NCBI GenBank assembly: GCA_900239685.1
Contig: OENT01000582.1
Location: forward strand, 1 to 64,000
DNA: 64,000 nt
Reading direction: 5' to 3'
Source: Rotaria macrura
Taxonomy: Eukaryota; Rotifera; Eurotatoria; Philodinida; Philodinidae
The notes beneath the pieces are model-generated. The model did not search any database. It saw only the letters and a list, made by a program, of their open reading frames with translations, and was not told the origin of the DNA. A program made the translations under genes and the position numbers. Shown piece by piece: positions 14,107-26,868 of this stretch. How positions within the stretch are numbered: position 1 is the stretch's first letter; every line of letters begins with the position of its first letter.

Positions 14107-17100
14107 TCAGCTGTTTCGCTCCATATCTTTTAATTGCCGTTTCATTTGATCGATTTGATTTCTGTAATATTGAATAAAAGTGCGAATTTCTTTCATACCC
14201 AATTGGTCGATTTGTTGCCGATTGGGAGGAAAATTTTGCTCTGTTCTCAAGTGCCGTTCGAGAGCCGAAAGTTTATCGTTAAGAGAACCTATTTGAACTT
14301 GGTTTACTTGTAATTGTCGATGCATTAACTTTTCTGCATCGGATAGAACAGGTGCATGTTGTCCAATGACAGATAAAAGATCGTCAAGACGGGATGAAAG
14401 ATGTTGTCGACGAGTGACTTCCTATGATTGTTCGAAGCAAAGAAAATGTATTAAAAAAGCGACAATCAAGATTCTCTAGCAGAACACATTCATCACTGTT
14501 TGGATCAGAATAGATGACATTTACCGGGATCACGCTAACGTTCAACAGGCAAAGAGTCTCGTGAAGGAATCTACGTTTTCAAAATTAATTCTCTTATTGA
14601 TCCGTTTAGTGATGCGCACCTACGGAATGTGCTCTTTCGATGATGATTATTCAGATCGTAACAACATTTTCGTTGACAAAATCGATGAAGATCATCGTCC
14701 ATTGATTCACTTGAAGTGAAATTCACTCTTGGTTTAGGCGAAGCAAAACAAACAAAACTTAATTTACTTGTTGGTATTGCCCATTTGTTCTCTGCACATT
14801 TTCTGTAAGCTGTTGACATTTTTCGTATAATTCTTGAAAAGCCATCGATTGTGTCTGTTGAAAATCAGTCAAATAAGTCTGCTTATTTTCTAACTCTAGC
14901 CGAACTCTTTCTTGTTTGTCAACGTATTGTTTGGATGTGAGTTTTAAAAATTTCCAGAGACTCGTCTCGAAATCTGTTTCCGGAATCGTTTTTGCTGTTG
15001 GCGTCGTCGTTGACGATGACGATGAGAGCGTTCTACTTGGTAATGATTGATCCCGACTGAGAATTTGACGAATGCGATCGACGAATTCAGACGAGGAATG
15101 GAAATTATTTGCAGTTTTTATCGTTGAAGTTAACGGAGAATCTTCTATGGATTTTTCATCGAGTGACGATGAAGATAATGAACGAGGACGAATAAGAACC
15201 AATTCCTTAGTGCAACGAAACAAAATGAGAACGATGGAAACTCGTTCAACAAGTCAAACCTTTTCTTGGTTCGTTTCAGTCTTAGTGACAAAGGCTAGCC
15301 ATTGCCCTTTGTTACTTGTTTGAATCAAGCCAATGTGTTCGATCGAGTCAGTTAATTTAATTAAATGCTCAACATTCGTTGACGGGATTTTTCTTGGCTT
15401 TGCTGCGACTTGCTCAATCCACGAAACTTCAACTGAGTAAACATTTGACGACGAATCGCAAACATAATAAAGATTTGCATCGAGTTTATCAATAATCACC
15501 GATCGAATCGTTTGATTAGTTTCATTGGCCGGCAAATTAATCGAATCAATTGTATACAAATAATACTCGTTCGGGTCGGGGTTTAGGACAACTAACTGAT
15601 TTATTTGACATTTATGGCGTGTTAATAGAACGACCGGACATGGAAAACAAGACACACAAACTATATTCGATTGATTGTGGTTAGCACCGTAATTATCAAA
15701 TGTCGATGGTAGAATACGAATTGGACCGATGAATTCTGATGATAGTTCTTTCGCACTAAAACATTGTTTTCAAATTCATTTTTTTAAGTAAATAATCTTC
15801 GTCGTCGTACGTTTTTCTCTACGGTTTCACAAATTACAATAAACTGAAATGTCTGACCATCGTGTTTACATTTGTCTTGTAAGTAATTACAAATATGCGC
15901 TTTCTAATGTGACCAGAATCCTATTGAAGTTTACATCCAGGCTGAAAACCGTTCTATATTAGAAATCTACAGATGTTCATAAGTAGACTCTTGCTTAGCA
16001 TGGAGTCTGATTAGATCTCGAATGTTTTGTCAATGAAGATTTTCGAACTCATCTTCTCTTTTGAATAATTTTGCTTTTTATCGACTTGGCGATGGGTATG
16101 CAGCTGGTCAATTATTCAAAGATGAAATCGTTCCACATTCCGGGAACAATCATCATATTATTACGAACAGTTCTAGTTAATAGAAGGTTTTATTTCAGAT
16201 AATACTCTGCGTAGTAGAACAAGGAAACAAGATTATAAATGAGTCAAGATGAAACTTCTAGTTGTCCAGCTGTATGCGCAGTTTAGTCTACTTAACTGGG
16301 TACCCGTTGCATTGTAAATCGCAAGAGTAACGTTTCGATCCATCAACTGATCCGAGTGAGAACGAATGTGAAACTAGTCATTAGAAAATCGAGGAGTAAC
16401 ACAACTCTGCCCATACATCGATTTATGGTTCACGTTACTCATTGTATGTTATCGGTTGCTTTCACAGTGATCGCATTCTTGAGCAAAAGCGAGTGTGTCG
16501 ACAAATTTTCTTTGTTGTCGCTATTCTAACTATCTGAAAGGCAAAGATCGATGGGGAATTGCAGTGTTTTATATTATCATATTGAGAACAAAAGGCATTT
16601 GTTGTTAATTAAATCACAAGTTTACTTTAGGCAAACGAAGTCTCATTCAGACAATCAGACTAAATCTAGGCTTCATTAACATCTCAACATCATTGAGGAC
16701 GTTACAGAGAGTTTGAAATGATGTGGCGTTCTCTAGATCGTACCGTTAGAAAATATCCTGTTGGAATGTGGAATCCCAGAGAGAAGAACGAAGTTCGAAT
16801 CATGATGAAGCAGTCAATCGCACAGTCATTGAACGTCTGATTAAGAAAGGCGTGTCTTATCTTCTCAGTGTTATTCTGATTGATGCTGTTTCATCTCACA
16901 GAGATTTTTATTATAAACACTAATTATCATTGCTCGATGTAAGATTGTTCATTTCTCGGTTAAAGATGTCCTATTCCACTTCGACTGATGAAAACTGAAC
17001 GGTTAGCGTTCATCAAATCGAAGATTTTTTGTCTCGATAGAATCTACAATACTGAGCTCCACACTTCAGACGTCACATTTCCACTTATTACATTTTCTTC

Positions 17101-18476
17101 GTAAATCTTTTTCCTTTGGGCAAAATCGAACATTCAACGTTCGCTAGCGAGAGGAATTCTTCACGGACAAATCTGTCGATGAAAGTTAGTTGAGTGCTTA
17201 TAAATCATGACTGACTTTTGTTTTCAATGCCAAATGTATAAGACTCGGAGATTTTTCTATTACTCATTCTGTTTTAAGATTGAAAGCAGAGATCGGAATA
17301 GTTGTCCTCACATGATACTTTAGTTTTGATAAATTTGGCAGTATTTCGCGAGAATATTTGATGGGAATATCTAAGACGTACGATTTTCTCTGTTGAAAAC
17401 TGAAAGGCACCGATGCTAACGTGTTCTCCTGCAGCGCCATTCTCGGAAATACTCGATCTTTTTTGATTTTGAAATCGATGCTAACGGGTTCGATTTTTAA
17501 TGAACACCGATCGATATCTTCGATTTGCTGAACGGTGATAAAAAGGATTTCGATGTGAATCCTAACGACCCTACTCGTTGAAAGAGAAACGAGAAAGAAT
17601 GTTCTAGGTTGCCAACGTTGATCTGGTCTCGACATTCGACTTCGTTTCCTTTCATCGTGAAACAAACCGTAACGAAAATCGAACTGGGATTTGAAGAGCC
17701 TCGTAAAAATCGTTTCTAGAAAATTACTTGTTTAATAATTGAGATTGATCGATTTCCATAATGAAAATATTTCCGTCGGTTTTCAACGCGAAAAGAAGAA
17801 TTAATGTAAGATTTTCCTGTTTTCTTGTTGTAACGCCTAATTTGTGAATATCCGACGATTGAATAAGAGATATTCTTTTAATGACTCCTCCAGTCGATGA
17901 TCTCCCTTTGTGTGGCGCCGAGCCAACCGGAAATGTTTGAAGATGCTCGATTTCGTTCGGCTTTGATCGACGAATTCGATAGAGATGACAATCGGACGAT
18001 GAAGGAGTTGAATTGACAATGACGAAATGTATCGACGATAACCAAACGAAATCTATCAGAGAATTGTTGATTGACGTTGAATTCGATGGTGACGCAGGCA
18101 CTACATTGACAGGACACATACGAGAACCTATGACAAGAGAAAGAAAGAATCGGTCGTTGTCATTTTCCCTGTTTCTAGTACCTTTTGACGGTGAACTGTT
18201 CGGTCGAGGTAAATAAACAAGATGAGCCTTTTCGTCGGACACTAGAGCAATGACTGTTTCATCTTGATTTAAAATCAATCGTCGAATAGATGTTGCTGAA
18301 GAAGACCAGTGTAAGCGATAGAGATTCTCATCGCACCCACTGTTTAGATCGAACAACGGAAGAACAACAAGACACTTGTTTAGTGAATCATAACCGAAAA
18401 GAGAGGATTCTCCAAATGTAAATACATCAACGTTCGACAAAACTAGACGAATACGAATAATATTCGATACAGACAT
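14107..18476 (-). CDS. NUP88: Nuclear pore complex protein Nup88
   Basis: Four-exon model of 665 aa. Exons in transcription order: 18476-17728, 15755-15260, 15205-14768, 14421-14107; all junctions GT-AG with matching phase. Start is ATG 18476; an upstream in-frame TTG is not needed. Residues 1 to about 400 are beta-rich with propeller-like blades (LILNQDETVIALVSDEKAHL, then CVSCFPCPVVLL and EVSWIEQV), as in the Nup88 N-terminal propeller. A Ser/Thr-rich linker follows, with FVDRIRQIL at about 456. From about 499 to the end it is heptad-rich coiled coil, including HAPVLSDAEKLM, a segment well conserved in Nup88. Human Nup88 is slightly longer (741 aa). In animals it sits on the cytoplasmic face of the pore with Nup214 and Nup62 and supports CRM1-dependent export. 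Exon 1 is separated from the rest by a 2-kb intron, unusually long for this window. Confidence 0.87.
15756..17727 (-). other. Long first intron of Nup88
   Basis: Begins GTAATTTTC after phase 2 and ends TGTTTTAG. At 1972 nt it is 30 times longer than most introns here. Apart from the ORF at 17264-17635 nothing recognisable was seen in it. Confidence 0.65.
17264..17635 (-). CDS. Uncharacterised ORF nested in Nup88 intron 1
   Basis: 123 codons from ATG 17635 (open upstream to 17665), same strand as Nup88, starting 92 nt after its exon 1. The predicted protein alternates hydrophobic and polar residues in beta-strand fashion (RVVRIHIEILFITV, SYVLDIPIKY) and has no long low-complexity run. Codon use (CGA, TCG, GAA) resembles the real genes. 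I do not recognise the family. It could be a nested gene, a retained gene fragment, an alternative Nup88 exon, or a chance ORF. Confidence 0.33.
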   Translation of the reverse strand: MSRPDQRWQPRTFFLVSLSTSRVVRIHIEILFITVQQIEDIDRCSLKIEPVSIDFKIKKDRVFPRMALQENTLASVPFSFQQRKSYVLDIPIKYSREILPNLSKLKYHVRTTIPISAFNLKTE

Positions 18477-19058
18477 TTTATACAAATCTCAGTGATGCTG
18501 CTGCTTAAGAATATTTCATCACAAAAAAGTTGAGAACAGCGTCAACCTATTGAACGAAGGACAACTAATCAAATTTTCCTTTGACAACACAAATATAATC
18601 CAATAACAGATGCCGCCTCTTCCCTGTTAGTATGACGAGTAATTCGACTTCATGAATTTGGAGCTTTCATTTTTTATTCTTTTCTTTCTTCATGAAAAAA
18701 ACGCCGCTTCAAATTTTTGATGAAATTATTCCGAAATCAATTTAACGAATGTCGTTCGTTTCATTCCGATTGATGCGCTGCCGTGAGCTTTGAGGAGACG
18801 TCAAGCCACATTTATCTCGATTAAAAGAATCAGACGTTTTGAATAAATTCTCCTCTATGTATCGAGCTTTCAAAAAAAAACTATATGTTTTCTGCATTAT
18901 CGATATCTAGACGAGAATTTCTTGCAAACGTCTGATTCTTTGAATCGAAAAAAGTGTGACTTGGAGTCTCAATACTCAACGAAGTGTCACTCGAAATTCA
19001 AAGATAGAAGATTTTCGAAAAATCTATTCTCGTGCAGAGCCCTCGACAAAATGAATCG
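18477..19058. promoter_or_regulatory. Divergent intergenic region (Nup88 / small gene)
   Basis: About 580 nt separate the Nup88 ATG (minus) from the first ATG of the next plus-strand model, so the two probably share a promoter region. No TATA box or defined motif was recognised. A splice acceptor (CTCGTGCAG) ends at 19037, just before the plus-strand coding start, suiting a 5'-UTR intron or spliced-leader addition. Confidence 0.4.
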
Positions 19059-21806
19059 ATGACTAATCCGATTGTATTGCCAATGTCGATGAAAGCGCCA
19101 GGCCCTCGTTTAGTTGTTCTCGGAGAGCCTCATGTTGCGTCTAGCGACAATAAAAGATTGAAATCGAACGAGAATCACAACACGAGCTTTTCTCATCAGT
19201 TAAGTTTAAGAGACGATTCGTGAGTTTTTGAATAAATCAAAGATCTATAATAAAAACTCACGAATTAACACGAAAGAGCGAAAATATCCGCCTGATTCTG
19301 CGAGCATATTGTTCTTAATCAAGAATTCGCTTGGTCTTTATTTGAAACTGATTAGACAATGCGAGTCTCTACTTGTATGGCAGAATGACACAAGATTGTA
19401 TACGGTCAGAGATCGGGATTTATGCGTTGAATGATGTCGAACAGTGCCAAATATTGGCAACTGCGAGTTGATTCACTGAAAAATGAATAATAATAAGTGA
19501 GAGGCTTTTCTATTCTTTAAATAAATAAATCGTAGTAATTGTTAAAATAGTCCGTATAAACTGATAATTTCAATTTTATGAGAAAGCTAAATCTAATAAC
19601 GTCGTTCTCGAAGTTTGTAGATGATCAATCAAATGAACGTGATTAACCGGTCGGAGAGAAAATGTCGTGTCATTTACCCACTGTGTTTTTGTTTCACTCT
19701 CGTTAATCAAAACTAGAGATATTTGCAGCTTTATTCAGAGATCTATCTCTGAATAACAACGATCGTTTATTAGAAAGTTTATAACTCAATTTCTGTTCTC
19801 GACTGTCAACGCTGGCAGAGATCGAAATGAAGAGAATTCAAAGGTTACTGTCTTTAAACAGCGACTTTTTCACCTGAAATCAGTCTGTCTATCTTCTAGC
19901 AGTTGTTCATTTGATTTGCTTTTGAGAAAACAATGAGACTATCGATTGTCATCATAAGTCCAAGGCAATAATTTCTTTTCGTTTCATTATCTGTTAACTG
20001 TTTCGCAAAAATAAATTTATCTTGATCGAAATATAAACGAGAACTTGCTGATTGCAAGAAAACAGCAATAAGAACGGTAGCCGTTGAACTTTCCTTATAT
20101 GCAATCTCTGATACTTTTATTTTCGAATGTTCTTTTCGAAAAATACATTCATCTCAATCCGATAGATTATCCAGCCGGATATTTTTGAAATTACTGTTCA
20201 TGCATGTTAGATTCTGTCATAGATCGACCACAATAAAACGCAAGATTTATTTGCAAATCGAAAGCATCGGTAAAATGCTCTTGTTTCAATTCGGCCTATT
20301 TCAAACGAGAACGACGTTCATATTGGAAGACGAACCTCTCGACATTCTATTGGTATTTTAGCATGTCAGATAGAGAACCAAAAAATAAACATCATTCATT
20401 CATACCACAATACTATTATCTGATTACTTAGTGAGAGAACGATAGAGGAATTCGTTGGATTTGCTTCATGTCCGTAGTCGAGCGTGTTCGCACTTGACTT
20501 CAATCAGAATCGTGTTTCATGTCTCCAGTTATTTCTATGGGATATTGTATATTTGTGCTTGTGTAATGGTCACCAGCGCCGTGATTTCTTCTATTCATAG
20601 ATTTGTCAGACGGTGACATTAGCACTTTGGAATCGATGTTGGCTCTAACTCCACAAGAGAGAAGACGATTCGACAAAGCAAATCATGCGGGATGAAACAA
20701 TGACGAAGAAACCAGTGGAACGAATCTAAAGAAAATTTCGAAAAAACTTGCAAAACAAAACTCCGACATTGATCTAATGAAACTGTAGAAACGTGTTGTT
20801 AAATAAACTTCTCGACTTGCGAAATGAAGATGCAAGTTATTTTGTATAATAGAACGATACGAATAGAGTGAGTGCAATCCGAGTCTAGTTCTTTATCGGG
20901 AGTTATCGTTACTTTTTTCGAATAACTACTCGAAGTCTCACAGTTCGTGACGCTTTTCTATCGTCTTTACGCATGAGTACATATTGTGTTGACTTTAGAA
21001 ACAAATTAATGAAAGACATTTTATGAACCATTTGTTGATTTGCTCACAATTTTCTCCCCGATTCGATCCCATAGAGAAAGTTCTTGGGCGGTTGAAAATT
21101 CGAGTTTTCAGTTTAGTTTGACAAAACTGAAGAGATCCAAGAGAATGTTACAGAGAAACAAAATAACTGTGTGAGTAAACGAATGATTATTCTGGAAAAG
21201 ACGCATACACACAACACCAGCAAATATTCTTCAGCTTTTGGCATAGACAGTTTATTTGTTTCACACAAATAACTACACCAGATATTGTCACTCTTATTAG
21301 TCGATACCTCTTCTGATGATAGGATGTCATCTTTGACGAGTAGACTCGATGATTCCTGTTTTCATGCTAGTCTTAAGTGTCATACATGACAAACAGATTA
21401 TCGCTCAAAGATAAGTTCAATGCTGAACCGATTCGGCCTTCAAAATTATAAAGGATTGAGAATCTATTTAAATTTACAAAACAAAACATGAATTGATATT
21501 ATCGTAATTAATTCGACATCTTAAAATAATCAATTTATTTCAATTTAGAATCGGTTACTAGAATAAAACTACTCGTTGCGATTTGTCTCTGATGTGGCAC
21601 ATTAACAAGCTTTTTTTCTATTCCGAATTTATCGAAGACAGCAAATTGAAAAGCGGCGGCTTATTCGTAGAAGTCGAAAATCAGTTCTTGAAAATCAGCA
21701 ACAACAGCCTATGGTACATATCATTTTCGGTTCTCCTTCGATGAGAGCATCTCTCGTTGAAGAAGAACATCCACCGCCCAATGAACTTATGCAGCCAGCA
21801 ATATAA
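19059..21806 (+). CDS. Small basic/Gln-rich protein, two-exon model
   Basis: Exon a runs from ATG 19059 to 19219 (donor GTGAGTTTT, phase 2; acceptor at 19037 upstream) and exon b from 21638 to 21806, ending ATA TAA. Phases match and give 109 aa. Exon a has MKAPGPRLVVLGEPHVASS; exon b has a strongly basic run (IEKRRLIRRSRKSVLE), QQQQ, then an acidic proline-rich tail (EEEHPPPNE). Codon use and splice sites look real, but the 2.4-kb intron is suspicious. A further exon-like segment at 20601-20695 after a good acceptor (TTCTATTCATAG) encodes LSDGDISTLESMLALTPQ but does not fit in phase with exon a at its best donor. Family not recognised; the basic stretch suggests nucleic-acid binding or nuclear localisation. 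Confidence 0.42.
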
Positions 21807-24800
21807 TTTAAAAATCTATTGAAATCAAATCAAATGACGGGATTTTCGCCTCTTGTTCATCTCATAATGTATCTGTAAAATCAATTGACATATTAATCTT
21901 TGGAACGCTTCTAACTCCGATTTTTTCATTTTCATAGGTACGAATAAAAAATGTTTCAAGCTGATTTCCGCACGCTCTTTGTTCGTCTGCAAGATATGCT
22001 TTTATTCAGATTGAACATATAAAAATATTAAAAAAAACAACTTTCTCTTAGTTTGACAATGATTAACGAGTGCATGCAAATAAAGGCGCGTCTCAAATAA
22101 GTAACGTTGTCGAACCCATCGGTTTAATCTAACAGCAGGAAGACGACAGTGATTACATTAAGAAACATATTTTTCTAGGAGGAAAGAGCATAGTCAGAGA
22201 ATCTTTCTCTTGCTTCTATTGAAAATTGACTTCGAACGGAAATCTAATCTTGCTTTTTTATCGATAACGATCAGTCGAAAGCAATTCGTAAAAATCAGTT
22301 GTTCAGACCTAACTGTGCAAATGATTGCTGAACAGCGAGCATGATAGGAGAGAATAATTTGGTTTTATGTTGAGAATTCTCCTCGTCCCTAGAAGAACTA
22401 TTTCCAGTTGAATCGATGTCAGAAAGAAGTAACTTGCCAATGAGATCCTGTGGGCGAGTAAATGGTTTCGAACTCTGACAAATTTGTCAGATAATTTATT
22501 TTCAATTTATGTCAGATAAGTAAATCAATCGAATCGAATCGACAGTAATTTTACAAAGCATGAAGAAAGTTGCTGAAAACGCACGTCGAACACTAAAGTA
22601 AGAGCAGAGTAAAACACCTGAAAAACTTCTCATGCTTCGGACACGATTGCAGTTTCCGATAATGAGAAAAAAACACGTTCATGTTTTCTCCTTTCTGTGC
22701 GTTTTCAATGAGAGGGAATTATCAGTTTCATGGTTCTATTTCACGAAACAATGGGATACTTCAAGATTTGTCAATGAATACTTGTTCTATTTGTCAGTGC
22801 AGCTAGTTTTAATTTCCATTGTCGACCAAATAGATACTGATAGATGAAACAGCGTTCATTTTGTTTTAGCATTTTCACAGGATAAGCAGCTTCATTTATC
22901 AGCACTGTTCAGTTACGCAATAGAATTCGAGATTGGCTACATAATTGATTAAAGGAGAAGGCCCTGTTTTGTACATCTAAACATGTTTCATTGCTTAATT
23001 AATTTCTGGCAATCGGCTTTGCTACACATGTGCGTAAAATTTTGAAAACAATATAAAAAGTGATGGATTTTTTTCTTGGGTTTGAATCGTAATGGTTAGG
23101 AAGGCGTCCATTTTCTCTAGCATTTGTGAATTGAAAATCTCTGATGGAGATCGATACAACTGGTTGGATAATAATCGACGAATCTTCTCAGGAGAACAAA
23201 TTCTGTGCCGATGATTATCTATCGATGCATTCGAATTTTACCTGCAGCAACACAAATCGGTAATTGTTAGAATTCGTTTTCTGTGATGGTTGTCTTCTTT
23301 AGTTGCAGCTAATTTGTGCGCTTTCGTTTAATCTCACTTCATTCATTCTACTCTACCGCTATGGAAAAACTGATGGCTACTTTAAAACCTAAACATAATT
23401 GCTCTCGAATAAGTGGCAGACAAATAGTGGAAGATCGCTTTATGCTTCGTTCTATCGATTCAGTAAAGGCATCGGTTTACTATGCACATATGAATTAAAT
23501 GATGAGCATTGCTAACAGACAAACGAGCCTGTTATTGGACGAGCTCAACTTTGTTGTCGAACTTTGTTTATAGTTGAAATCAACCCGATCCGTAATCTTT
23601 TCACGTCGGTCGTATGCTGTCGATGTGTAAAAGAAGAAAAAAACGACCACCTTATCGATTGTGACTTATGAAAAGGCGTTTTTCCTGAATTCGAAGCGGA
23701 TAATAATAGTACGTCGACTTCTTTTCACGACGAAGAGTGTTTCGAATAATTGAGAGATTATATTAGTTAATGAAGTACAAGGTAACACATCATATTTGGA
23801 AAACGTATACATTGAAGTTCAATCTGGCTCTATCGAATTGTGTGGACTTAGAGATGGGGAAGGGGTAGAAAGGCGCTAAAATATCGACATTAAGCTCTCT
23901 ATCACTTTTACTTTCTTCGAAAAATATACAAGAATGGCAAAAAGTCTTCTGGGAAAAATAAAACAATTTTCTAAAGTTTTTCGAGCCTTTTCTTCTGGTA
24001 AATTTCATAGGTAAATAACCAGGTCGATTTTGCCCAATAGAATAACATCAATTTTTTCGGAACTATTCAAAAATTAGAAATTCTAAGTTTCTGAACTCGA
24101 GAAAGATTATCCGAGCCGTATCACCGCTATTCGAATTCTATCGCACTCAATCCAAATAGATTTCTTGGGGAATTTCACGTCAAACTTTCAATTTTTACCG
24201 TGTAAAATGAAGAAACACTCGTGGTAAGTTCGACGATAGACGCATACTCGATAAAGTTTCTTGTGAATACACTGTTTCGATCTGAATCGATGCGCTTCAA
24301 TTGAAATTATTTAAATAACCAAATTAGACACTTATCCGATATGAGATCAATTTGTTTCTCGAACTAATCAATGATCTCATTGTAAACAAGCCTCGTGAAA
24401 TTGACATCCATCCCAAACTACGAAACAGATGCAAATTCAACTATTTCTAAACGAACTTTTCCCGCCTATCGAAACTCGTTGTTCCCGCTCACAAAATTTC
24501 TTCGACAATTCGAGTTGCACAGTGAGAAGGAAAATGTAAGATGTCTCACGGTTAAACACTCTATGAAGGACATTTTTCAAGAATGAAGTGAGCGTGACAA
24601 CTATGAAAAGTGCAGAACTGAAAACCACGACCACCTTAAAGTAAACATAAGAATAAATCCGTTTCATTTCAATGCATCTGGATTTTAAATTTGAAACACA
24701 CGATTTTGCTTTTCCTGTTCATTCCATCGTGATGATGTTGCTCGATATACTTTGGCATACATTTATTCGAAACGCGTTTTTTATCTTCTGCGATTATGGA

Positions 24801-26240
24801 CAACAAGAAATTGTAGTGTTCTAATGAGATTCTATTCAAATACGTTCCTTGATTGTACTTGAACAAGGTCTGGCATGATTTGTGATCGTCTCGGAAGTCT
24901 CTCTCTCTCTCTCTCTCTCTCGCATAAGACCGCTAACAATAAGTGGTTAAGTGTGGGACAAATATTCATAAGATGCTGTTTTCGAATCTCGACAACATGA
25001 GACATCGAGGGATCTCTAACAAATGACTAACGACTGTTTGCCTTGAATCACTAATCCGATAGCATGCTGACGATGTACTTGATTTAGGCGAAAAGGATTC
25101 TTGCGATTAAGAAGTGGGTAGTTGAAGCATGCATGTAGAGTTTAAAGGATTGAGCCGAACGAAATCTAACTGTAATCGACCTTCTATCCAGAGCTAGACA
25201 TCGTTAGTTTAATTTGTAGCAATAAATCCGATTCTCAAAAGTATCTTCGAACAGCACCGTCTAATGGCATTTAGCCGAAAGAAACAGTATTCTTCTTTTC
25301 CTACTCTCTCCTTGTTCTTGTCGTAGGGAGAGGAAGTTAGGCAGATGTCAATTTCTATTCAATGCACTTCAACACTCATACGGTATTTGATATTTTGTCA
25401 CGAAAACATCATTAAAAACTAAGAGATGATAAGTGAAGCAGAAGAGTTGAAAAACTGACTCTTATGATATTTCATTGTAGAAACAAGACTAAAACGTAAG
25501 TTTTGGTCTAGTTTCTCCAAGGATGAATGTCAAAGTGATGCTTTTCTTGTTAAATTATTTATACTCGCTCGTTCATGTCCACTGTGATCGATACTTTCTG
25601 ATTGCTATGTCTTATTCAAGTAAATGAGAAAACGAACGATAAATTCTTAGTCATCACTTTCTCGACGTCTCTTTCAATTTTATGGTCAATGTCTAAATGA
25701 GGAAAAATGTTTGATTAACTCAAATGAGATTTCGTATCAAAGCGAAGAATGGTTCTACTAACTAAAACGAAATTCGATAAATACAAATGCCGTGCAAAAC
25801 GATAAGATTCGTCGTCTTAGTCGAATCATTTTCTTTACTATTATTGAAATCGTCTGGACACCACTTTTAACAATGGGCTTTTTGCCTTGAGTTTAAACAG
25901 TCGTTGATATTGAACAATCGATCGCATTAATTGACGGATGTTTTCGAGATAACGAATTCAAATCGATAAAAACGAGTTGATTTCAACCATTCGACTAGAT
26001 TCTTCATCCAATGGGAAAAACATCACAAGTTTGACGTGTGACAAACAGAGGAGCCCCTCAACCCTCTCTGATATCTCACTAAATGTCATATGTATCCTGA
26101 CTCATGTCAATAGGCAGGCTGAAGAAAAGATAAAATTGTCCTTCTGATATTTAACGAGCTATCAACAACACATTCTCTCCTTATCTGAAATCGAACTTTA
26201 TTCTCTTTTTAAATCGCCTATCAATCTAATAGAATTTTCA
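21807..26240. other. Intergenic region without recognised gene
   Basis: No protein-like ORF or splice-linked exons recognised. It contains a short CT microsatellite at 24898-24921. Confidence 0.5.
24898..24921. repeat. (CT)n microsatellite
   Basis: Twelve uninterrupted TC units. Confidence 0.9.
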
Positions 26241-26666
26241 ATGAAACCTGTTGTTAAATCAGGTGATCGATTAATATCGAATGGTTTCGTCAGCTGCTAT
26301 TCGGATTATGTTGTTGTGCATTTATATTATTTTCCATTCGGAAGTAAGAAGATAAAATACAGTAACATTCGTTCCTGTGAGTTACATTCAATGGACGATA
26401 TCGATTTCTTCGATTGTAAACTGTGGGGAATGGCTCTCTCTCCGATCTGGTGGCATTGCGACATGAAACGCTTGATGAGGAAGAACTATATTTTATTAGA
26501 TGCCAACCAGTGGCCTCTCATTGGCTTAACGATGGATGACAAAGATATTTTCAACGTTTACTATTTAATAAGACAACAAATGTCGTCTCATCAGCCGAAT
26601 ATTTATCATGAAAAATTGTTTTATGGTTCATCGAAAACGATGCCAGAAAAGACGATGCAAAAGTAA
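26241..26666 (+). CDS. PH-like domain protein, intronless
   Basis: Complete 141-aa ORF, ATG 26241 to TAA. The sequence has the look of a single small pleckstrin-homology-like fold found in conserved hypothetical proteins of bacteria and fungi: strand VVVHLYYFPFGSKKIKYSNI, a central WGMALSPIWWHCDMKR segment rich in Trp, then YILLDANQWPLIGLTMDD and a final helix (DIFNVYYLIRQQM). The C-terminal 25 residues are polar and probably disordered. No signal peptide or membrane span. Function unknown; lipid or peptide binding is only a fold-based guess. Absence of introns would fit a horizontally acquired or retrocopied gene. AATAAA follows at 26863-26868. Confidence 0.78.
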   Translation: MKPVVKSGDRLISNGFVSCYSDYVVVHLYYFPFGSKKIKYSNIRSCELHSMDDIDFFDCKLWGMALSPIWWHCDMKRLMRKNYILLDANQWPLIGLTMDDKDIFNVYYLIRQQMSSHQPNIYHEKLFYGSSKTMPEKTMQK

Positions 26667-26862
26667 AAAAAGTCTCGAAAATTATTTTCAAACATCAGCC
26701 AGTAAGACATTTTCAAGAACAACTCTCATCACGCGTCCATTGATCAACATGTTTACCTTTATCGTGTTTTAATGCGAACTAACAGAACGAAGTTGATGTT
26801 AGAAATCTAATTCACTTTTGCCAATGTTCTATGTGTCCAGTGAGGATCAGCTCCGGTTTTAT

Positions 26863-26868
26863 AATAAA
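26863..26868 (+). promoter_or_regulatory. Poly(A) signal of PH-like gene
   Basis: AATAAA about 200 nt after the stop codon at 26666. Confidence 0.45.

Noticed and set aside
19228..19434. 68-codon ORF after exon a of the Nup88 neighbour
   Set aside because: It begins with TTG directly inside a good intron donor region and has no acceptor.
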